DNA of 64,000 nucleotides from Triparma columacea. Lineage: Eukaryota > Sar > Bolidophyceae > Parmales > Triparmaceae. The DNA is taken from positions 41,493 through 105,492 of the forward strand of contig BRYA01000506.1 in NCBI GenBank assembly GCA_030267965.1. The letters are read 5' to 3'. Both the position numbers and the translations under genes were made by a program. The notes under the pieces are model-generated. The model was not told the origin of the DNA. It did no database searches and was given only the letters and a program-made list of their open reading frames with translations. How positions within the stretch are numbered: position 1 is the stretch's first letter; each line of letters opens with the position of its first letter. Below are positions 53,659-62,613 of the stretch, one piece after another.

Positions 53659-54627
53659 ATGCCCAAATCAAGAGTATACTCTGGCGTAGAGAGCTTCTCT
53701 GAAGATCGTGAACTCACAGAGGTGACCTTTACAAAGGGAGTGACGAAGATTGGCGATGAAGCCTTCGCAAATTGCTCCTCCCTCTCAACCATCACAATCC
53801 CGGACTCTGTGACGACGATTGGCGATTACGCCTTCGACGGATGCTCCTCCCTCGCAACCATCACTATCCCGGACTCAGTGACGACGATAAGCGATGGCGC
53901 CTTTGGGAGATGCTCTGCCCTCGCAGCCATCACAATCCCGGACGGAGTGACGACGATTTTCTTAGGCGCCTTCAACAGGTGCTCCTCCCTCGCAGCCGTC
54001 ACAATCCCGGACTCAGTGACGTCGATCGGCGATAGCGCCTTCTGGGGATGCTCCTCCCTCGCAGCCATCACAATCCCGGACGGAGTGACGTCGATTGGTC
54101 AATGCGCCTTCTCTGAATGCTCCTCCCTCGCAGACATCACAATCCCGGACGCAGTGATGATGATAAGCAATGGCGCCTTCCATGGATGCTCCTCCCTCGA
54201 AGCCATCACAATCCCAGACGGAATGACGACAATTGGCGATTGGGCCTTCCAAGGATGCTCCTCCCTCGCGGCCATCACAATCCCGGACTCTGTGACGACG
54301 ATATGCAATTTCGCCTTCTACGGATGCACCGCCCTGACGAGACTCAGTTTATCTCCTGCCATCTCCATCGGTATCGACTGCTTCTCAGACTGCACCGCCC
54401 TAATCTCTGCCGCTGCCGATCAAAATATGTCGACTGTCGAGGACCTCCTCCATTCTAGGTGGCACCGAATACTTGAACGCGTCACTGTTCTGTGCTGCCT
54501 CAAGACACTCTTGGAGGACCAAAATAACCCTAACCCTAACGGAGGTGAAGCGCAAACACTTGGGGTAACCGCGGCACGCAAGAGACTCCCGAAGGTTATG
54601 TGGAGAGTTATTCTGGAATTTCTGTAA
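53659..54627 (+). CDS. BspA-type leucine-rich repeat protein (copy 3)
   Basis: Single exon, 322 residues, the longest local copy, with about nine 23-residue LRR_5 units. The start is MPKSRVYSGVESF rather than the MPSSAVYSGVERF of the other copies, so it is the most diverged at its N-terminus. The cap and C-terminal ending match copies 1 and 2. The linker before the ending contains three TAACCC-type units read as NNPNPNGG. The repeats leave other frames open on both strands, which produces spurious ORFs here. Confidence 0.87.
   Translation: MPKSRVYSGVESFSEDRELTEVTFTKGVTKIGDEAFANCSSLSTITIPDSVTTIGDYAFDGCSSLATITIPDSVTTISDGAFGRCSALAAITIPDGVTTIFLGAFNRCSSLAAVTIPDSVTSIGDSAFWGCSSLAAITIPDGVTSIGQCAFSECSSLADITIPDAVMMISNGAFHGCSSLEAITIPDGMTTIGDWAFQGCSSLAAITIPDSVTTICNFAFYGCTALTRLSLSPAISIGIDCFSDCTALISAAADQNMSTVEDLLHSRWHRILERVTVLCCLKTLLEDQNNPNPNGGEAQTLGVTAARKRLPKVMWRVILEFL
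54525..54542. repeat. Short telomere-like CCCTAA repeat within a coding region
   Basis: The sequence aataaccctaaccctaacgg contains about three TAACCC-type units within the linker of LRR copy 3, absent from the same position in copies 1 and 2. It is too short to be a telomere; it is a candidate scar of insertion or end repair. Confidence 0.7.
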
Positions 54628-54781
54628 CTCTAAAGTCACTGTTGAAAGGCATGAAGAAGGGTCCCGAAATATTTACGAACAACGTTTTCTTTTCCATTTA
54701 CAAACAAACTTTTCTGAGTAAATTGTCAAAATAATGCTACAAAGCTCCTTCCTCCTTCACTTCCTTTCCTCCTTTCCTCCT

Positions 54782-57700
54782 TCACCTCCTCCCCCCAACA
54801 CCTCCCGCCCCCTTTGCCAGCTGTCTATAAATGAACAAGCTCAAATCCTTCTCCCCCCAGTACATGCTGTGTGCCCCCAGCGCGAACAAGTACTCGTTCG
54901 TGCTCTCGATCTCCTTCTCCTGCAGCACGTAGTCCACCCTCTCCCCCCCGTTCAGCCGGCCCGCCTCCACGAAGTTATCCTCGGACTCTGACGACGCCAC
55001 GCTCAGGTCGTCGTCGTCTTCGATCCCCGCACCTGCCCCCCCTCCCCCCCCCCCCGGGGTACCCCGCCCGGCTCCGCTTGCTGAACCCCCTCCCCCCGGG
55101 ACGTGGCCCACGTCATCGCCGAAAAGTCCCTCCCCCTCCCCCCAAACCTCCTCCTCCTTCCCCCCCCCCCCCCCGTCAACGCTAACGTCAAGCAGCCCCA
55201 CCTTCCCTATCCCCTCCTCAACCTTCCCCATAACCCTCCCCTTCCACCCCCTAACCCAGCCCCCGATTTTCCTCCACATTACCTTGGCCTGATACTTCAC
55301 CCTGTAAGTTCCCTTCCACGTAGGTATAACCACCGGCTCCACGTTAGCGTTCCTCCTCGCTATGAGCGGTTCCAGCCTGTACGCCGCCGGGTCGAATGGG
55401 TGAAATACGTTGAACATTTTAGGGCAACCTGGTAGGAAGTAGTCGCTCTCCAGCGGCTCCACCTGGTTCCTGATGAGGAGGAACACGGCGATGGGACTCC
55501 CTAGCATGAAGGTGTTCTCCACCTTGAAGGACAGTTGGGGGTAGTTCGTTTCTGGGACTGGGGGTGAGGACGACCTGCGCCCCTCTTCCTCCTCCTCCTC
55601 CTCGCTTTTCTTTTCCTTCTTCTTCTTCTTCTTCTTCTTCTTGCTCATCGGTGTCCCGAACAAGCTCTGCAGAACCCCTCCCCTCCCGCTCCCTCCCATT
55701 CCCTCCCTATTCGGGCTCCCCCCCCCCCCCCCCGGCGTCTCCATCCCCTCCCCCCCCACCCCCGAAGAGCCCGGGGCCCCCTCCTCCGTACTCTGGTTAG
55801 CGAGTATATCCCAGGTAATGACGCTCCCCAGGCTGTGCGCAACCACGCTGACCTTACCCCCGAACTCTTTCCTCTTAAACTTCCTGAATTTCTCCACCAC
55901 CATGTTAAGTTCATGAACGACCAGGCTTATGATCTGGTCGTGGTGTGTCTCGCTCATGAAGTACAAAGTGTCCAGCATCGCGTCGTTCGCGAAGCTCCTC
56001 ATGTGTGGTATGGTGTCCAGGCTGATGTCGTTTAGCCCCGCTCCCTTGTTGCCCGACCCGTTCATCCTGCTGGCAGCGTTGAAGCGCTCGTGCCACTCGA
56101 TCGGTATGTACTCCGTCCTGCCCCTACCCCCGCCCCAATAGCCGGGGCTGTTTGCGCCACGGGCGGAACGCTGCTCGTCAGCGACCTCGGCGTGGTTGTC
56201 CCTCATCCACTTGCAGCAGTCAACGATGCTGCTGAGGTGGACCAGGCCCAGGAGCTCGAACGACTGCAGGGCCTTGCCGATGCCGTGGACTATCAGCACG
56301 AGGTGGTCGACCTTGTCGTGGGAGGGGTCGGTTGAGGGGTCGTATTGATAAGAGCTCGAGAGGGAGGAAGGGGCAGCGAGGCTAAGACGAGCGAGAACGC
56401 GCAAAAGGGTTAGGAGGGTCGCGAGCTTTTTATGAGCAAATTACTGCGTGCAATCGATTCACCGATCGCGCTCCGGCTCACCTTGTTTTCGGAATCCCCT
56501 CCTCCTCCTTCCCCTCCCCCTTCCCCCTTTCCTTTTCCCTCTCCTTCACCTTCTCCTCTTCCCCCCCCCCGAACTCTTCCACGAACATGTTGTATCCCTC
56601 CATAGTATTACACCCCTCCCTCTTGGAGTTGTTGTAGCCCTCCATAGTNNNNNNNNNNNNNNNNNNNNNNNNNNNNNNNNNNNNNNNNNNNNNNNNNNNN
56701 NNNNNNNNNNNNNNNNNNNNNNNCCCCTACCCTCCTCTCTCCATACCACGACCTCAGCGCCCCTATAAACCCTCTTCTTCCATATACTCAATGCTCCCCC
56801 AAGTGTCTTCTTGACAGCCATGGCAGAGTCCAAACCCCTAAATTGAACCAGCATATCCTCTCCATCTATCGGTCCCCTAACCTGTACCGTTAATAGAACA
56901 TCCTCTTCCTCCCCCATCATTTTCCCTCCCCCCCTCCTCCCTAGTTCCCATCTAAGGAACCTGAATCCGTCCTCTAACGCGTACTCGCTAGCCTCGTCGA
57001 AAGGCTGGAGGCCTGATCTACCGCAGTCTACGGTCCAGTTACTGCGACGGACTTTATCACCCGAACCGTAATAACGCCAGAATACAGGACGCATAAAGAG
57101 GGGACGGTTTGAGGGTGAAGAAGATGAAGAGGTGGTGGTGGTGGGGGGGGGAGGAGGTGAGAGTGTAACGCAGTAGCGACCTGAGTCAACGAGAACGTCA
57201 CGATCTAGATTAGGGTCGTGCCACTTGCTAAGTGAGTCTGCCTTCGGATCTTGGGTTGGTTGGGGGGGAGGGGTAGGGCCGTTCACAACTGCGGGACCGA
57301 AGTTTTCTGAACTACTTGAGGTACGGATGGGGAGAGGGGGACGGAAACCGTTGGAGATATCGTGGGACTCTAAGTTACTCCTGTCTGACTCGTTGAACCT
57401 GCGCGTGGTGTAGTGGTAGGGAAGGGTTAAAGGTCATGCATCAACCACACCACAAACGCTCTTCAATCTCACCTCCTCCATCCCTTATCAGTATTTTTAA
57501 TTTCCCCGTTAACCATAGGTAGATAAAACCACAACGGCACCCTTTTAATTCTAACCTTGACCCCCTCCACCAATTTCACAATTTCCCCCTCCTCCTCTTC
57601 TTCCTCCCCCTCCCTCCACGGTGGTGTATTGTCAAGCCATATATCATCTTTAACACCCTCCCCCCCAATCCTTTTAATTTCCCCACCCCCAACTAAATCC

Positions 57701-57994
57701 TCATGCAGTATCCTATTAACCTGTTCAACTTCCTTTAAAAACTCATACCTCCCGACCCTACCCCTTTCCATGTACCTCTGTGTAACGTGGTTTAAAACCA
57801 TGGAACGCTGGGAGGGGGTTAGAGAGAAGTAGGGACCGGAACCGAGGAGGTTCCACTGGGCTTTGGCGAAGGCACGGGTTACTTGCACGTCTACTACGGC
57901 TAGGTAGAAACTAGGGAGAGGGGGAGGGGGGGGGGAGAGGGGATGGGAATTTGTTAGAAGGGGGATTGCATTACATTAAGGGTTTCGTCCAACC

Positions 57995-58054
<60 letters not shown>

Positions 58055-58803
58055 TACCTAATTTCCCTCGCCCCCTTCCCTAGTACAATCTTAACTCCCT
58101 CCACTGCGTTTGTAGTAACCTTTGCCACTGTAGTTTGCGTGGGTATCGGGTATTGCATAACCCTTACAGCTCCCGCCCCCATACTGCCCGCCGCTTTGAT
58201 TGCAGGAACGAGGAAGGTACGACCTAACCCTAAGGGTGTAAGGTATTCTATTTGAAGAAGTGACCATGAAACTACTGTTGACATTCTCTCGGATAAAACA
58301 AAAGCTACGAATAGCTCACCACCAGAGAATAGGGGGAGGATGAAGTAGTCCCTGATTGGGAGGAGGAGTCTGTTCTCGAATGACTCAGCACCAACCTTGG
58401 CTGCTAGGTATAAAGATTTAGCGGATGATGCTACTGATATCAAACCACCCTTAGTAGCAACATACAAACGCTCCCAACCGTCTACAACCTGCTGAGAAGT
58501 ATCCACGTATAGGCTGGGTGAATCCCATATCTTCCGCTTGGTTGTTGTGGTTACACGGTGGGATAGGGAGGTCGTGTAGGTTAGGATTGACGTGTTCTTG
58601 TAGGAACCACGACGGGTGGTACGGGAACGACGGGGAGGGGGTTGTGATGAGGGGGGAGGGGGGTGGGATGATAGGAGAGGGGGGTGGGAAGATGACTGGG
58701 TGGATGCCTGAGTGGATGAGGGTGGAGGGAGGGGAGACGAGGGTGGAGGGAGAGTGGAGAGGTTTTGTGGTTTTTGAGAGGTTTTGGAGGTGTTGGAAGT
58801 CAT
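54782..58803 (-). CDS. DDHD-domain phospholipase (intracellular PA-PLA1 type)
   Basis: Four exons (58803-58058, 57910-57473, 57398-56482, 56381-54782); exon 3 contains an N run, so the length is uncertain (about 1,230 residues). A Pro/Ser-rich N-terminus precedes a hydrophobic, helix-rich region. A WWE-like section follows, from VPLWFYLP through RPVFWRYYG and RRSNWTVDCG to the residues after it. The lipase core in exon 4 has VDHLVLIVHGIG and the nucleophile elbow VAHSLGSVITWD. The DDHD domain covers NTFMLGSPIAVFLLIRNQ, FNVFHPFDPAAYRLEPLI and RVDYVLQEKEIESTNEYL. The order matches plant SGR2 and animal DDHD proteins. These hydrolyse phosphatidic acid or other phospholipids at Golgi, ER or vacuole membranes. 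Very G/C-rich linkers (for example near 55040-55180) may hide small indels. Confidence 0.8.
56649..56723. other. Assembly gap within phospholipase exon 3
   Basis: A run of 75 N lies in coding sequence. Just left of it, in the gene's frame, two near-identical units (TMEGYN..KREGCN type, about 42 nt) sit in tandem. The frames before and after the gap differ by one step, so the true gap length is not a multiple of three as drawn. Confidence 0.85.
57991..58052. repeat. (CT)n microsatellite in phospholipase intron 1
   Basis: About 30 uninterrupted CT units. On the transcribed minus strand it reads (GA)n immediately after the GTAAG donor of the 147-nt intron 57911-58057. Confidence 0.95.
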
Positions 58804-59098
58804 TATTAAGTTTTATATATGTGTATTAGTACCAGTTATAGTTTTTGAATGCGCATTAATATCGTATGTGATGATTATTGGAGATTTTGGCAAAAAAAGA
58901 AGGAAAAAGCAAGAAAAGAGGGAGGGTGATGCGGAGGCAGAGCACAGATTTTGGGGTTGGTGGCAGTTTTGGTTGGACTCCAATATTAGCACCTATACGA
59001 CACTTCTGACTAAGTGGAGTAGCCTCAAGGCTTTGTTGATCACTTTCACATCGTAATTTGCCGCTATAAACTTACATTCGGGATAGGTTCGCTCAAAA

Positions 59099-60235
59099 AT
59101 GGACTCACAATCAGAGGTACAATCGACACACAATTCATCAGAGACCACAAATGTGACAGTATATAGTTTGGACGATTTGACAGACGGTCAGCAGTTGTGC
59201 TTGAAGTGGGCTTATAAGCAAGACTGGGATCTCATCAAGGGGTATGCCAAGGAACATGGTCCTGAGGTTTTGTTAGGCGTTTATTCAGCGCTTGTTGGTG
59301 AGAATTGGAACTCAGTTTCAGTCCTCTCAATCGCCTCATATTGCGATAATGTTGAGATGGTCAAGCTTACCTTAGCAGCCGGCTTCGACAACAAGGAAGC
59401 CATGTACTTTGCCGCAAATTTATCAATGAAGAGTAGTGACAATTCAACAATCTTGAGATTACTCTTAGAACATGGACTTGACCCTAATGAGGACCTACGA
59501 GTCGGAGGGTTGGTGGAAGACATTTCCAACCTTTTGATGATTGCTACTGATAGGGGACACATTGATCAGGCCATAGCACTTCTCGATCACGGAGCAAATG
59601 TGAACAAGACAGTGGCTACCGCTGGTGGAGATGTTGCTTCACCACTTATTTTTACTATGGATTGTGGAGCACACGACTTATGTAGGCTGTTTCTCACGCG
59701 CGGTGCTATTCCAACCACCAAAGACGTGCTTTATGTGTTTGGTCATTGCCTCCGGGCGTGCAAAGGAGAACACCCTAGGCTTAGTAGAGATGTCGCAATA
59801 AAGATGTTCGCAACATTTCTTCATCTCGGAAAGCCCGATTCCGACGTAGTTCGAGACCAATTCAGTTCTTTCGCACCTTCCGATCGCGATCCTACAATCG
59901 CCAACATCACGAAACATTACCTTCAAGGCCGTCCCTTCTGTTGCGAGGTTTGCGAGGCTCTAACTGCCAAGTCACGCGACAAGCTCCACATGTGTCCCTG
60001 TCGCAACGTCGCCTACTGCTCTCGGGAGTGCCAGGTCAAGCACTGGAAGAAGCACAAGGTGCAGTGCACGGGACCGCTGAACGAAAAGGGGGAGAGTGAG
60101 GCAATGGTCAAGAAAAGATCAAAGACAGGGAAGGGAGCGGCGGCGGGAGCAACGGTGGTGGGAGTAGCGGAGGGAGCAGGTGCGACGGGGAAGAATGGCA
60201 AGAAGGGGAAGAAGGGCAAGGGTAAGAAGAAGTGA
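59099..60235 (+). CDS. Ankyrin-repeat and MYND zinc-finger protein
   Basis: Single exon, 378 residues. Ankyrin-type helices occupy about 35-230; examples are SIASYCDNVEMVKLTLAAGF, LRLLLEHGLDPNED and IDQAIALLDHGANVNK. A MYND finger lies at about 281-323: CCEVCEALTAKSRDK, CPCRNVAYCSRECQVKHW and KKHKVQC supply the Cys/His ligands. The tail (324-378) is Lys/Gly-rich, ending in a KKGKKGKGKKK run. MYND fingers bind proline-rich peptides. Ankyrin-MYND proteins occur in many protists and, in animals, some act in cilia; a specific role here is not established. Confidence 0.85.
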   Translation: MDSQSEVQSTHNSSETTNVTVYSLDDLTDGQQLCLKWAYKQDWDLIKGYAKEHGPEVLLGVYSALVGENWNSVSVLSIASYCDNVEMVKLTLAAGFDNKEAMYFAANLSMKSSDNSTILRLLLEHGLDPNEDLRVGGLVEDISNLLMIATDRGHIDQAIALLDHGANVNKTVATAGGDVASPLIFTMDCGAHDLCRLFLTRGAIPTTKDVLYVFGHCLRACKGEHPRLSRDVAIKMFATFLHLGKPDSDVVRDQFSSFAPSDRDPTIANITKHYLQGRPFCCEVCEALTAKSRDKLHMCPCRNVAYCSRECQVKHWKKHKVQCTGPLNEKGESEAMVKKRSKTGKGAAAGATVVGVAEGAGATGKNGKKGKKGKGKKK

Positions 60236-60463
60236 ACGAAACAATACAGTAATGCGGCGGCTAAATAAGCAAATTCTCATAATTCTATGTACATCAAATT
60301 GCTTATTTTTTATTGCGATTAGCGTGAGAATGAACGATTTCATATTTCTCCAACCTAATTTTGCCCTCCAGAGGACGGAAGGGGCTCATTATTTTTCTCA
60401 ATTTCTCCATTTCTCAATCTCTCCATCTGTAATACACATATACATACACACTCATACACCAAC

Positions 60464-61741
60464 ATGACATCAACACTGAATCAGTGTGTCGCAGAGTTAT
60501 TAGGGTGTAGTCCCTCTGATGTGGTAGAAATTGTTCAGTTTTGGTCAACCCTCGACTCAGAGAATGACATTAAAGAGAATTTAACTGCTTTCCTTGGAGA
60601 TACTAAACAAACGAGAATATTTATACAGGTAAGTTGGATGGATTGGATTGTGTGTGTTGGATGGATTGTGTGTGTGTGTGGACAACTGATTCCAGGCTAA
60701 GGATGAAGAAGAGAAGAAGAGGAGAAGAGGTGAAGAGGAGAGAAGGAGAGAAAAATAACCACACACTAACCCACCCATACACACTCACCCACCCACACAC
60801 CAACACACCAACCTAGGAGTACAGTAACTGGAGAATGAAAGGAGGAGGGGCAGAATTTCAACTACAAGACACCAAAGAAATAGAAAAAGGAGATGCAGAA
60901 GGAGTTGCAGAAGGAGTTGCAGTAAAAGACAAGAACAAAGAAGAACAGGGATTAAAACACAATGGAAAACACCCAACAATGAAGGGAGAGATAAAGGGAG
61001 AGATAAAGGGAGTTACTAAGGAGGATGAAATGAAGAAGCCTAAGGCAATCAAAGCTACGTCAACTACAACCAAAACAGGAACAAAAACAGGAACAAAAAC
61101 ATCAACATCAACATCAACAACATCAACAACAGCAAAGAAGAAGAAAAACCACCCAAACCAGCCCCACACCACCGCCAACCCTCCCCCTCCTCCCCCCCTA
61201 ACCCCCCTAACGACGGGTATCCCCACCGTCACATGCGGTTGTTTCGGTACACTTCACCCCGTCCTAACAAACTGTTTAATATGCGGACGTCTCCAGTGCA
61301 CGGTCGAGGGATACGGTTACTGCCCGTTTTGTAAACACGCTGTTTTAGAAGAAGAGAGAGGGGGGGGTGGGAAGAGTAAGGAGGAAAGACATAAGGATAG
61401 ACTACTAAGGTGAGGAAGGGGGGGGAGAGGGGAGAGGAATTAAGCATAACGACAAGAAAAGAGGGGGGGGTGTGTGGTGGGGGCGTTCAAAAAAACCTAG
61501 TTTTAACCCTCCCCTTCTTCTCTCCCCTTCACCCCACCCCTCTGATAGGTTCGATAGGGATGCAGCTCGTCGCACTACAGTACTCGATGACCAGGCAGAC
61601 TATTTTAAGGACACTAAAAGCATATGGCTAACACAGGACGAAAGGATGGAAGCGGAGGTTAAGGATGAGAGGAAAAGAAAGGACATGCACGAGAGGAAAA
61701 ATATTGGGAATACACTAGACTTGAAGAAGGTACTAGCGTGA
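60464..61741 (+). CDS. TRIP4/ASC-1-like zinc-finger protein, without ASCH domain
   Basis: Three exons (60464-60628, 60817-61409, 61549-61741) give 316 residues. The N-terminal segment (LLGCSPSDVVEIVQFWSTLD, LTAFLGDTKQTRIF) matches the TRIP4 N-terminal helices. After a Lys/Thr-rich linker comes the zf-C2HC5 finger, TCGCFGTLHPVLTNCLICGR and YGYCPFCK, which is diagnostic of the family. The last exon gives FDRDAARRTTVLDDQADYF, following the finger as in TRIP4. Family knowledge: TRIP4/ASC-1 is a subunit of the ASCC complex acting in ribosome quality control and transcription coactivation. Vertebrate TRIP4 (581 residues) has a C-terminal ASCH domain. Here the protein stops soon after the DDQADYF region, so that domain is absent or encoded elsewhere. 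Confidence 0.82.
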
Positions 61742-61816
61742 CGCAAAAAAGAATATGAAAATTCATATTGTAACATTCCCTCCCCGCTAGCATAAAATTC
61801 GTTGCGTATATATATT

Positions 61817-62582
61817 TCAAGTCGTCCCTCCTTTGTGTTCCCCCCCCCCAATCTCCCCCTCTCCCCTTGGTTCCGACCTTGGTTCCGGCGCCACCTGAAA
61901 TGCCTTCCTGTCCCCGCTCCTTTTCCTCCGGCTCTTAACGTCCTCCATAACTATCCATGGCATTGCAGAGTCATAAGCTCCCCCACCCTCCTCGCCCCCC
62001 TGACCTTGCCCCGTTTCGCCTTCCTCCGTAACTTGCTCAGTAACCCCCTCGTCCTTGTCTAACTTCTCATCCTCCAAATCCCCCCCCCCTCCCCCCTCCT
62101 CCCCCTTCCCCCCCTTCCCCTCCTCGTCAACCTCGGTAGTAGCGTCCTGCTTAATCCACCTCTTCCTATCCCTCTCCTCAATTTTCTTCATCCTCGCCGA
62201 GTTATTCCTAAACAGTAAGTCCTCGTTATTCTCGTAAGTATCTCTATCCTCACCACCACCATCTAAGTCATTACTACCAGGGTCCCCCTCAACGACACCC
62301 GCGACCTCGTTTAGGTGTAGGAGGTTCCTTTTAATAACATGTTGAACCATGGCGAACGGGAATCTACCGGTAGCGCCTCGTAAGTCTACGTGTATCATGT
62401 AAAGCACGTTTGTGGAACCGTCGTGGCAAGGATCGAGACGATAGAAGGACTGGATGTAGGCTCGGATGGTGCCTTTTTGGAGGGGCTTTAGGGGGTGGGA
62501 GGTTGACTCGGACGCCATTATGTAGGATCGGGGTTGGATCTATAGGAGGAAGGAGGAGAGAAATGGTGAGGAGGGAGGGAGG

Positions 62583-62613
<31 letters not shown>

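Noticed and set aside
53760..54320. CRISPR-like regular repeats in the LRR gene
   Set aside because: The regular 69-bp spacing comes from protein-coding leucine-rich repeats, and there are no unique spacers between constant repeats.
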